A DNA stretch of 64,000 bases from Psettodes erumei (Eukaryota > Chordata > Actinopteri > Pleuronectiformes > Psettodidae): assembly GCA_016785225.1 (NCBI GenBank), contig JAFBJZ010000433.1, positions 186,001-250,000 on the forward strand, in the 5' to 3' direction. Position 1 is the stretch's first letter; every line of letters starts with the position of its first letter. Below, in pieces: positions 1-12,500 of this stretch. The position numbers were made by a program, and so were the translations under genes. Below the pieces are notes generated by a model. It was given only the letters and a program-made list of their open reading frames with translations. It did not search any database and had not been told where the DNA came from.

Positions 1-2228
1 AATTATCCTTCAAAATTTTGCTCACTGCAGTGGCTTACTGATTTCTTTTGTTTTTGTTTCCACACATTTATATTCAAAGCAGTTGTGTACACATGTATGA
101 TAAAATTACATTGTGTAACATTAAGTGGCACTGTGCTGTTGCTCACTCATGACTCAAGTCGACAATGATATACATAAGCAAACATAAGCAAAATTCACAT
201 TCCGATTTCTTTTTCATCAAATGTGTTTCTTATCTTAATTTTACAACAGGAGACAGAAATGGGCATAATTGACTTCCATTTTTTCAGCTACTTTTATATG
301 TAGCTTTTCAATAATATTTATTTATAATATATGAAAAATATTTAATTTTGAAGGCATACACTTCTGCTTCTAATTATAATTACTATTGATGCTCATCTTC
401 CATAAATCAAGATTACAGTGGCAACTGCAATACTTTGCCAAGACCTGTAATAAAGAGAACATGCCACAAGAGGGTAGTATCTTGATTGTAAATAACTTCT
501 TGCTGACCAGATGAGTAGAACAGCATCAACAGCAATATAACAATATAAAAAGAGTGTTGAAAGTGTTGAAGTTGTTGGTCCTAATTAGTTAGTTAGATAG
601 TTATTTCCAGAGTTTGTTCATGAACAGTAAAATAATTCAAGTTACTAGGAGGATATCATCTTAATATGTCTTTCCTCACAATGTAATCAGCATTTCCGTG
701 AAAGAGATGCCATATTTCATAGTTCCACGACACCTAAAATGATTAATTATTATTATTTTAGAGTGCAAATGGTACATCAAATGTTTTCCATGTGTATGTG
801 AACAGTAATGTGTGTTTGTGGAGAAATGTGCCTACAACGTAACAGTAACAGTAATATATCGGTCTCTTCCAGAAATGGACTGGCATCTTTTATTTTATTT
901 CATAAACCATGTCCAGGTCCAAATGTAGGACAGTGGAATGTTTTTTGAGAAATTCTCTGAAGTAGTGCAGTAAAATTTCTTGTTTGTGTGCCTTCATTTC
1001 ATAAACTAAAGCCGATTTAATGAAAGAACGAATGGATAAAAAAAGTACCATTTGAGAGTCTGTGTGTGTGTGTGTGTTTGGTTATTTCCCTCTTTACTTT
1101 ATGTCCAATGTGATGTAACTTACACAGCCCTTCTTTTAAAATACTCTGCTTTCATTTCAAAGACAGGCCGCATGTATTATAAATTCAGCAAGTATAATTT
1201 CATTAACCCTATTTCTCTTTCATGTTTCCTGGTCAGGCTTTGAATTTTGGAAAAACCTCTTTGTGTTGAATGCACTGGAAATTGGAAGTGCACGGTAAGT
1301 GGTGTACTCTATTTTCATTCAGATTCAGGGAAATTTCTTTTACTTGTTATATTTGTCAAAATGCAAAAAATTTAAAAATGTAATTGCATTAAAAGTGACA
1401 AAAAAGGAACTATTCTCTGTTGTTGATAGGATTAAATATAGGATAGGATAAAAAAAATTTAAATAGGATTGACAGGATCATTGAAGGCTCACATATTATT
1501 TTACGGTCCCCGATGTCATGGGTTTGTAACCTGTTTTTCTGTAGTATTTCAGTTTCATATTTTAATTGTTTGGGGGTTTTAGATATTGAATATATGTTTA
1601 AAGGTTTTGTTTATAGTTATTTGTTCATTTAAATGGCATCCTTTTTTGCACTGCTGCCCTCCTATTTTAACACCTGGCTTTAAATAAAATTAAGTAAATA
1701 TGTTTTAATTAACCGAAAACATATCGTTTTATTTTGCTTCTCCTCTCCACAAGAACCGGGCCGTAATAATGATAATTTACAGCCGTCATGTCTACATTAG
1801 TTTCAGGGGTCGCTCGATTGAACATGAAAAAATGACTTGAATGGAAAAAAAAATACCGGAAGCACACATCAGCTGCTGCTTAATTTGACGTCATCTCCTT
1901 TATCCCCTGCGCCATGCTAACACAATTAGCGGATAAACTATTATTCACAGTGATATTGTAGAATATTGGGCAGTTTAAGTTCGAGACAGTACCTAATTTC
2001 AAATGACCACCTTAACCCATAACTAAGAGAAGAAAATAACAGAATATCGCGAAATTCTCTTATTTAGCAGCATCATTTCATTCTCTTGGTTAGCATTGCT
2101 AACTAGCTAGCCAGCTTAGTAGCAGCCGCTTGTAAGCTAATAGACTCAGGAGCAGCTTTTACTTCTGTTCGCTGTTTGGATGAAACGCCGTGGACATAGC
2201 CAAATGAGCACGAAATAACGCTTTCCTG
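1..2228. other. Non-coding upstream region of the rcan1-like gene
   Basis: AT-rich sequence with no open frame that resembles a known protein. It holds a short (TG)n tract at 1061-1077. The last 300 bases become less AT-rich and probably contain the promoter and leader of the long rcan1-like transcript, because a strong splice donor (CTG|GTAAGTATG) lies at its end. No TATA box was recognised there. Confidence 0.5.
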
Positions 2229-2354
2229 GTAAGTATGACGGAAGCATACTGTTAGCCGTGACAAATTGATAGACACAGGGGGATGGACGTTAGCCATCCC
2301 AGTTTTTTTATTTTATTATACGTTGCTGACACTGTTTTGGTTCTGCGTTTTCAG
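2229..2354 (+). other. Candidate 126-bp intron in the 5' leader of the long rcan1 transcript
   Basis: A consensus donor GTAAGTATG starts at 2229, and a pyrimidine-rich stretch ending in TTTTCAG lies at 2349-2354. The first coding ATG follows 27 bases later. The frame upstream of that ATG has a TAG at 2370-2372, so this intron, if real, is in untranslated leader. It could also be retained; only transcript reads can decide. Confidence 0.4.
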
Positions 2355-2381
2355 AAGACAGATCTATTCTAGATAATCGTG

Positions 2382-5300
2382 ATGCAGCAGGCGGAGAATG
2401 GCGGCGAAGAGGAGGCGACGTTGGACGTCCAGTTTACCGATTTACCGAACGCTCTGATAGCCTGCAAAGTCCCGGATGATTTGTTCAATGAAGGCACCCT
2501 GAAGGTAAGGCTGCGTCAAGTTATTGGGCTTGTTCTTGGATTTGTAAAATAAATAGAGCAAAGTTTTGAGATTTGACATTTTATAAAGAGACGGTAGATC
2601 ACCATTTTCACGGAGTTTGGTGTTCTGCTGTGCAGCTTTATCGACATGTACGTTTCCATCGTCAATCCACCAGCTTTAAACAAGTAGATGGAGGTAATGG
2701 GATGTTCTCTCTATTATTTGACCAAGCTGTCAAACCAAACCTCCTGTCTCCTGAGTCATTCTTGAGTAACTTGAGTAACTTTCCAATGTGTAATTTAGTC
2801 CTACTCGATGAGGCACAATAATGGCATCAGAGCGATTGTTTCCAGTCATGTTTACATAAAACACTTATGCTGGACAATATATTTCGAGGCCGGACATATA
2901 ACAAAGACAAAATAATGGAATCTGATGTCTTTGAAAGAAAACAAACAATTTATATATATTTTTCACATTATTCCTCTTTTTCTCACATTAATCATCTTTT
3001 TCTTTCATTAATCTTCATTAATCCCCCTTACTTAAAAAAACGTTCGGCATCAACTTCAACAACAAAGTTTGAATTTCACTGCTGTTGAGCAGCAGGGTAC
3101 TTATCATTCAGAAATACAGCAATAGCAAACAACACAGCGACTCATCCCAGGGCCAAGTATTTCACCTCAATACTTTTTGGCTCCAGGCCAAACTGTTAAG
3201 TATAGAAATTAATCATTGGATACTTGTTCAGATTCTCACTCTTGTTTATCTTATTCTTTGATCAGATTCTCAGTCATCTAAATCAAATATTTGCAAGTGT
3301 CATAATTTTTTTTACAGAAGCACAGTCATTGTACTGCTCCTGACAACATTTAATTTATTTAGCTTAAGTTTCTTTGGAAAAGTTTTAGTCAATGAAATGT
3401 CCTTGTCACTGTAAGGTACCATAAAGCTATTGCTTTGCTACAATAAGGGTTGACACACTGCGGGTCTCTGTGATGAACCTGCACACTGTAATATAGGTGC
3501 AAGTGCAAGCAATGGAAAGTGACGAGTCATCTGAAAGTGACAAAGGAGAACTGAAATACGCCAGAGCATGTCTCTATAGAGGGAGTCAGTTCCATGACTG
3601 CAGCACTGTTTATAGAAATCACTGGACATGTGATTACCACCCACATGTCAACAGGCTTGGTAAATCTTGTGTGCATCAGGGTTACACACTCACCTCCTCT
3701 GAGACAAAGCCTTGATAGAGTTTTTGTCCCTCTACTTGTGACACATTCACTACCTTCTCTGCTGCTTGTGGTTCAGAAAGGCTTAATTTTTCTCACGTGT
3801 GACTTCCTGCTTCTTTTGGAGTAGAGCCACTGCTACTTGCACCTGCAACCTGCCCGTTTCTGCATGGTTTGTCATGTGACTGTCGCCGGAAAGTCTTTTG
3901 ATTTGCCTCCTCTAGCAAAGACTTGAGTGAGTGCACAGATACAACAAACGCAGTGGAGTAGTTGCTTGGCCTGATATATAATTTCTCTCTTTATTATAAT
4001 GTTTTGTATCGCCCTTTTTCAGCCTATTTGCATGGTATTCTATGGAAAAAAGTTTCAGTGGTCCGAATTAGTTAAAGGGGAAGATAAAGTCTGTTTAAAG
4101 TGCAAAGGAGAATTACTGCATGTATGTGCATCGCTGTTAAGGTGTCTGAAGCAGATAACAATGATCAGACAGATGATTTTCCAAGGCATTACCAAAGTGG
4201 GCCGAACTTCGGTGAGAACTGAAAAACATGACAGCCCGCAAACATAACCAGCCGTTGATACACACAAGGGAAATTTACCAGGTACATGCACATGCGGGCA
4301 ATGAGATGAGCCAGTGTTAAATGACGTGTTATAGGAGTTTGCTGATGTTGGTGGAAAAGACAAAACAACGGGGGAAAGGGGCAAAGGGTGCCTTCATTTA
4401 TTCCATGTCTCCCACAATCCTGCTACTTTTCCCACTGCGAGCACTTGGCGGTCAGCTGAGGTATCGTGTGGTGAAACGGAGTGGCAAGGGTGTGTTGAAT
4501 GCTCCTCTGATTCTTGGAAACTCCCCGGTTGCTCTGCCCCGGATGAGGAATGACAGTGATTTCAGTGGAATGATCTCGTGTAATGGAAGAGGAGAGGGAG
4601 CATTCATCCACATTAGGGATCAGCTTCTCCAGGAAAAACAACACTTTTAGTAGCAGGTTCCAGTTGTAGTGTTTTTGGTATTTGTAGCTCCCACAGTGAG
4701 GTTATCTGCTAAAGGCTTAGGGAGACCTACCGGGCCCTGCTCCTCATGAAGTTTATTGGTCAGTGTCTTGGAAACTGATTAAGACCTTAGCAAGCTTCAT
4801 GCAGCTTTGATAAGCTTGGTCCAATCACAGGCTATGGACCGTCTTGTAGTAATAGGTTTCCACCCAAGGAACTACAGGGCAATTTTAGAGGAACCTTAAG
4901 TCTATGTCCTCTCCAGAGGAACAGCCCCTAAAGGTGAATTGCAGAGTCTTTTTTGGAACCCAAATGGGTTCCTACTTTGTGGTACGTACTTCCATGATGC
5001 CCTGAAGTACCACTGGGTGGTGCTTGACGTTAATTCATGGTTACCTTACCTGGGAGGTGACAACCACAAGCAACAACAAGTGCTGGTCTTCTGAATCATC
5101 ACTAATAGCATGTTATTCAACGTTTAGGCTAACACAACAAACAATGCAACAGCAGTCTCGGCTCCCTGTCGACAAAAGCTGTTCTTCTCGAGCATGGTCA
5201 AAATTATGTTGTGAAAATGAGTACGTCGCTCCGTTGGTGTGGAGTTTCCTGACTCGCAGTTGGGACGCGGCACTTCCAGACCTGCTACTTATGGGGATGT

Positions 5301-8300
5301 TCCTGTAACATTCGAGTTACTAGGGACTACTTCCTAGTTCCTGCAGTCAGAAGAGGCCTAATCTGACCTATGATGTAGTAGGTGATATCAAAAATGTGTC
5401 AACATTTTTCCCTCCATTCGAAATGTTGGTGGGAAATCCATCATGGTGGACCTTTATGGTCCAAGAATTTTTTAGATGAATCCATGTTCAATGGCAAAGG
5501 GTTAGTTTTACGGTGTGAGGGGTGTGGCCTTTCCAAAACTGCATTGTTTGGGTGATAATTACAGCATCACGTTCTAGCCCAGATAGATCCGTTTTACGGG
5601 AGTGAAGCAGAATGTACTTTCCAGTGTGATGCACAAGTTCAACCGCTCTCAGCCCAAAGCTGGCAGTGTTAATCCACTGGCATGGAAGAAGAGATTTAGG
5701 TCAGGGAAAACTCTGATGTCGGTCTGGAAAGTCAAGCAGGTTTTATTAACTTTTCCAGCAGGACACGCCCAGTTGCAGCTGTGGATGAGGTCATAAAGAC
5801 CCGAGTTAAAGGCTAAATTCAAATCTCAGTCCCATTATTTTAATTACAATCAGTGATTAGCATTCAGCAGTTTTACACAATAGGATAAGTGGGGTAAAGA
5901 AAGATGGATGGGTTGAATTGATGGACCCTGATGGACAATGGGGAAACTAACCTTACCAGGTAACCCGCATCACACAGACAAGTTTTGGGCCAAATGGAAA
6001 ATCTGAGCAGTCTTGTTTTGTTGGACAAGCAGTGACTCACGGTTAGCATGAACTGAATTTCCTGTTGTTATTCTGCAATTGTCCCTAACTGCAGTGGCGG
6101 ACAGACAGAGCTGGAAAAGCACAGATGTGTCATCATGCTCCAGGCCCTCTTTTCCCGCTCAGATATGGAATTTTGTTCCGGCCAACAAGGAAACAGCCTG
6201 TCAGTCTGTGGAGTTGAGCTTCTGCAACTTGACTGTCCAGAGGAGACTGGGGCACGTGGCAACACAAATCACTGTTCAGAGCTGGATGTTTAGACATGAG
6301 GAATGGTTTGGAAGAAAGTGAAATCCACTTGCAAGTAAAAAATAGGGTTTTAGCCTGCATCTTATATAGAAATTATAGATGATTACTGAATCTACAAATT
6401 CCATATGTATAAATTCTATAATCTATAAATCTATAATAATATCTATTATTCTATAATGATAATAATTATGTAATCTATAAATAATATATAATTTCATATG
6501 GTCACTATAAAAGTGGCCTGTCCCTTCATAGACTCTTGTCTCTCCTTACTACCCCCCCACCTCAGAACTAATCATATGAAACACTTTTAACACCATTCTA
6601 CGTTCATAAATGATAAAAAAAAAAGTAAAAAATAAATGTAGGGGATCTGAGAATGTAGATTATAAAGTAGCACATGGAGGAGCACGGTCTCGGCGGGAGA
6701 TGAAATCTCCCAGGTGAAAGAGAATAATAATTCTCTGGAAAACTGGCAAAGCTAGGCTAAGGTGCAGGGTTATGTCCTTCTCATCCTACAAAAAGAAGAA
6801 AGACTCAGAACTGGAACTCATGTTGGAAGGACTGGTAAAAAAAATTGATGTAGAAGTACACTGTGTACCATGACAAGTGACATCAGTCTCCTTCTCTCAC
6901 ACATCATCCCATACAACATATATTTTGCCACATAAAGCAACAAACTCCGCCGCTACATCTAAGCTTCCTGCCTGACAAATGCTGTTCTTCTCGGGCACAA
7001 TCTGAGTTACATTGCAATTGAAACAGATACAAAATTAGTACCTCACTCCTTGGGTCTGGTGCTGTACACCATTGGAAAGAATGGGGCTTTGAGCTGTTCT
7101 CCCACTTCCAGTCATGTTGCAAAACTAAGTCATCCAGCTCCTTGTATTAGGTCCATATTTGAGACAATACACTGAAGTTTTCATCATTAATGTGCTTTGC
7201 CATTTTTTGTCTTCTCATCTAATTCTGTAAGACGGTGTCAGGGAACTCTTAAGACCAGTGGACCCAGATGCAGACAAATAAAATCCAGTTCAGAGATTTG
7301 TTGAAGGTGAGATGTCAAGGATGAGGGTCCAGGAAAGTTCATCTTAATGGCAGTCTGTCAGGCAGCAGGGGAGATGGTGCTGTTAGCTTAAAGTGGACCT
7401 ATTACAGCAATTTCTAGGCTTTATCATTTCATTCTTGGTGGCTACTAAAATGGATTTACGTGCTTCATGTTCCAAAAAGACATTTTTCTTATATGTACAT
7501 CCTATATTCTACTCATCCTCTGACTGAAATGCTCTGTTGGAGCTCAGGGTTCTTTAAGGCCCCCCTCCCTTTTTAAAAGCTGACCAGTCGGCCAGTGTGC
7601 TACAATTGGTCAGCTTGACGGAACGTTCCGCGAATTTGTTTTCTCTCGAACAGCGGTCTTTTCAGTATGGCAACAACACTAACAAAGTCTTGCAGGTGGT
7701 AGCCTATCCAAGTTGCAGGTACTGAAACAATACACCCAGGAAGTAGAAACAACCCCCCCCAAAAAGCATCATATGGTTTCTTTAACGAGGTGGATGAAGG
7801 TATGAGCTGGAATCGGTGCTGACAGGAGGAAGTAGGGAAAAGGAGATCAGCTTTAGGGTCAACAACAACAGATCTTTAAAGGGTCTAGCAGTGTGGGGAT
7901 GTTTATGAGAAGTCTTGATTGGCCTCGCCCTAAAGCAGATGAAACCATGATGCAAGTCCATTGGCGAAGCACCAATACCAAGACCAGTATTGGCCCAATA
8001 CTATGCTCATGTACTTGTACTTGTAATTGTAAAACTACGCCTGATACTACTGCACCCGATAACGTCACTTGACGTGATGTTTACCTCACGTAAATTGAGC
8101 GGATTGATGGGGGAGGAGCAGTATGGCCATTTTGAAGATATTTGAAGATGTGTGAAGATGACAAAACGACACTGACCACCACAAACTGACCAACTGAGCT
8201 TTGTTTCATTTTTTTAAAAGCCCTACAAAAATGCAAGGTATCTCAGTTTACTCATCTCCCCACCTGTCATGGCATTATTCGGTACTGTATTATATCGGTA

Positions 8301-9474
8301 CCTGGTATTGGCAAATACCCAAATATAAGTATTTGTAACTGTAAGAAATAAAGTGGTATTGGTGCATCCCTGAAGTCTATGAAAATTAACTTTTCGAGGG
8401 TTAAAACAGTTTACAGTGTGGTCTTTTATATGCTTATCAGATATCTTTCAGCTGTACCACTATAACTATGCTATCAATATTTTTAGTTGCGACATAAAGC
8501 AAGTAAGGGTTAGGTTCTCCAGTATCAACCTCTTATTAAAAATGGGTTTAACCTTACAACTTTCACCTCGGCAATGGAAAGAAGAGCATGATTCAATAAA
8601 AATCTAGCAGCTTGCTAGTAACACAACACTGTGTTCACTATGTGGTAGGCAGTCAGGATCTGTTCTCATGTGTGCTGTGCATTTGCACACCTGTCTTTGG
8701 GCGTGTGTGCATTGCCTGCCTATCTGTCATGTGAGGGAATGGAAAAAATAGGAAGATGAAAAAAACAGAGTGATGGAAAAAATGCAAGGGCTGAAAACGC
8801 ATGTGGTCAAACACACACACACACACACACACGCATTAGGGTGAGGCTGAGGTCTGGAGATGATTAGCGCCTTACGGGTGCATGCTAATGTTTAACATCA
8901 ACAAACAACACTTACATGAGAGCATCGGTTTCGCTGTCGGGAGGCTCATCAGCATTACACCACTTCATTTTCCGCAAACAGTTTCCATTTGGCGCACACA
9001 CACAGGACCATGCTGTTCCACTGTGCATTAACACCTGCACTCAGTGGGCCGCAGTAACCGTGCAAGTCTCTCAGCACATCAGTGGAATAGATTTAGCATT
9101 ATGTTTATTATATCCTTTATTTAACCGAGTAAAAATTCTCATTAAGCTTAAAGCCCTGGCCAAGGTGTTTTATGAAAGTCAAAGCATCTACCAGAAGTCC
9201 CTGTTTGGACATGGCTGAGGTTTACTATAGCTGTTGAATAGACACAGTAGCTAGTGGTTGCCTCACTGCCATCCGTGTTAGCTGTCACCTCAAAAGGCCA
9301 GTTCACACCAGAGATTCAGTGAGGCGAGCTGAAACTTGCAGCTGCTTGTGACGTTCAGAAATTGCGTGCAGTTCACAACGCTGCAACCGGACGAGATGGC
9401 AAGAAGCACTTTGCTAGTATTTGCTAGCTGCCACTTCTCATTGTAACTGTATACTTGGTAGTGGGCGGGCAGAG

Positions 9475-9508
<34 letters not shown>

Positions 9509-12500
9509 CAGAGTTAACAATCGCAGCTAACTCTTTCTCCAGCTATTCAGTGTAATTTTTTACCAGAAGGTACATTTTTATAAAATATGCATAAGGTTTA
9601 AAGATAGCAAAAATTAGACACTGACCCAATCCAGCTTTCTTTAAGACCAATGGGAAGATGACAGTGATTGGTCATTTCTGATCAGTGCAGTATTTCATAT
9701 TTGTATATTTTCTACATCCATTTGTTATTATTTTTCAGGAAAGAATGGAAACATACAGTATTGATGTACATGGGCATGGAAAGGTCATGTAGTTTAAGTG
9801 AGTGTGCGTTTGATCCTATACATGAGAACTTATATATTTACCTGTTGAATGCATGTTCTGTTGCTATGAATTGTGTACGCAATTTATGTTCCTGTCAAGG
9901 AGATCCAGACTTTAAATGTGGGACAATTCACTCACAACCAGGAAGTTCCCTTTCGCACCTGTGCAAAGTGTCTTGTGAATTGGTTTATTTTTCCAATGGC
10001 ACACACACCACCACCGCCACCCACGTTGGTCTCTCTGTTATTAATACCTCATAAAAGCATGTTATCAAGTCGCATACTTTCCATGAGTGCCAGCTCTCCC
10101 CCGCCTCTCGTTTTTCATCCCTTTATCCCTCCATCCTGCATTCTTTCTACCAGCCGTGCCTCTCTTTCGCTTTTCAGCCCCCCTTCCTCTCTGTGTCAGA
10201 TGATAGGTCTTTGGTATGTGTGTGAAATCAAGAGGTGAAAGGCTCATTGTCACATATTTTCCATTCAACAAAGGACTTTTTTCTCTTTTTTTGATGGAAT
10301 TTAAATGCAGCAGAAAGCAGGTCAGTGCTTTGCCTAGTGCCTTGTTTCCTCAGTGGTGATGTCATTATTTTCCAGTCACACTCTATGTATACATACACAC
10401 ATACTGGGCTTCTTTATGTCTGATTAGTCAGCATTAGCTAGTATCTGTCAGTAGAGGGAGGAACAAAGAGGAAAAAAAGGAACGTCCCTCCCCTTTCCAC
10501 AGATGATTGGCTTGCAGTGAGAGAATGGATGAATTGCACCAGGAAGAGGAGGGGATGGGATTGAGGGTGATGCGTCATCGACTGGCAGAAGCTCATTTAA
10601 GCAGCTGTATAACAAGAGCGGAGAGAGAGAGAGAGAGAAGAAGCTCAGAAGAGGCTGAATGACATTTTCAGCTCTCCACACCCACATCTCCAGAAAATTC
10701 CTTCAGTTTGCAGGATACCGCAGAGCTCGACTGTCAGACAGGGAAAGGCTTTAAATTAACCGGCCGAGTTTTGGATGGCATTGTGCCAAGTCACTAGATA
10801 ACCTTGGAATGTGGGTTAGAAGGCTACGTGTTGCCTAGGTTTCTTGAACGTAGTGCGGCGTGTCTCTTTGGTTGTGGACTGTGAAGACAAGCTACCACTA
10901 CAAAAGAAGAATTACGTGTGTAAGGAGCTGGAGCTGGACAAAAGCTGATCCGTTTCCTGACGGGGGGCATCCATTACTTCCTGCCTGTCTGTCACCCTGG
11001 GGAAGGCAACGCTTCTCCGACTCCCCCCTTCCTGCTCCTCCTCCTCCTCCTCCTCCTCCTCCTCCTCATCATTGTCGTCACCCCACTCACCATCCTCGTC
11101 GCCGCTGAAGTCCATCTCTTTGTCCCATCGTGCCCCATCCTCAGGCATTAGGTGGAAAAGATTTCGACTCCCCGGATCCGTCATGCACATCAAGACAACG
11201 AAGTGCAACCGATTCTGCCTTGTCGCCTCCGTGATGAACCAGGAAGTGTTTGGCCGTCCTGAGGCACAGGTAAGAAAGTGGACCACTTCTAGGACTGCTT
11301 TCGCCAGCCAGGGTCCTTGAAATTTGAAGACATGTTCTTTTGTGGTTCAGCCCATGCAGTTTTATCTTTGAAGACCACTGCAAGTGGTTTTGAATCCACT
11401 ATTCCTCATGAGTATGGCAGAGGTTTGACAAAAAACATTTTCTTGAACTGAAATCTTGTCAGCGTGAGTAAGGGCTGCAGCGGCAACTATTTTCATTGTC
11501 AGCTAACCTATCCTTGTTATTATTAAAGGGACACCCTGCCAGTTTGGGACTCAGAGACTAAAAATGTTTGTTTTACAAACTAGTGGCAAGGTGTCTGAAA
11601 GACAAGGGATTTCAGGGTGTAACAAACAAGTAGGGTTCAATGAAAGGATGCTATGGGGCAGAGTTCTGTCCTGCAAGAATCTCTAAATCACATTCAGACC
11701 AGGCCCATTAGCTGCATTCCCACTGCAGGGGCTATGGGTCTGATTGTAGGGGGGCTGAAACTTTTGTGTTAATCCCCATCAGAAGAATGGCCCCCTGAAT
11801 GCGATTAACGGGGTCTTGTTCAGGGGCCAAAATGAGAGCCTGTTCTGGGGTCAGTGCTTCTGTGCAGTCCTGGAAAATCACTGGGCGGTTCTTGATGCTG
11901 ATTAGTGGTTACCCCATGTGGGAGTTGATGACAACAAGCGCCAGTCTTCTGCTCTCGCACATCATCACCTACAATGCATAATTCGCTGTTTAGGTTAACA
12001 GAACAAACAATGGTCCTGCCATATTGGCTAAATGTTCTTCTTGGGCGCACTCAGAATACTGTTGTGAAGAACAGTCAACAACTTGACAATTGAAAAATTG
12101 GTACATACCTACTTCACAGGTCCAGTGGTTCTTGCACCGCAGTGGGACACAGGGCCCAAGAACTGCTGATTATGGGGGTGCTCCTGTAATGCCTGAGTTA
12201 CCAGGAGCTACTCTCCAGTTCCTTTGGGCCTAATCAGACCTACAATCTTGGAGAAGATAACAAAAAGGTTTTTTTTACAAAACATTCAGAATGTTGGGAA
12301 ATCCCACATGGCAGACTTTTGTGGCCTTTCCAAAACTGCATTTTTTTGGAATTCTCAGTCCTAGTACGTTGATGATAAATTGAGGGGTGAGAGTTTTAAA
12401 GTGCAATTATCTGTTATTGTTTTTAGTTTTTTTGTCAACTGCTGCCTGTCCTCATTTATGCCATTTTTCAGGGAGCTAGTGCTGGAGAATATTTAAGTTT

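Noticed and set aside
4321..4650. 109-codon plus-strand frame in the first rcan1 intron
   Set aside because: Overlaps an equally long antisense frame, has no domain and no exon-like borders.
10912..11286. 124-codon minus-strand frame with a long Glu/Asp run
   Set aside because: It is antisense to the (CTC)n leader and the short rcan1 exon; the acidic run is the trinucleotide repeat read backwards.
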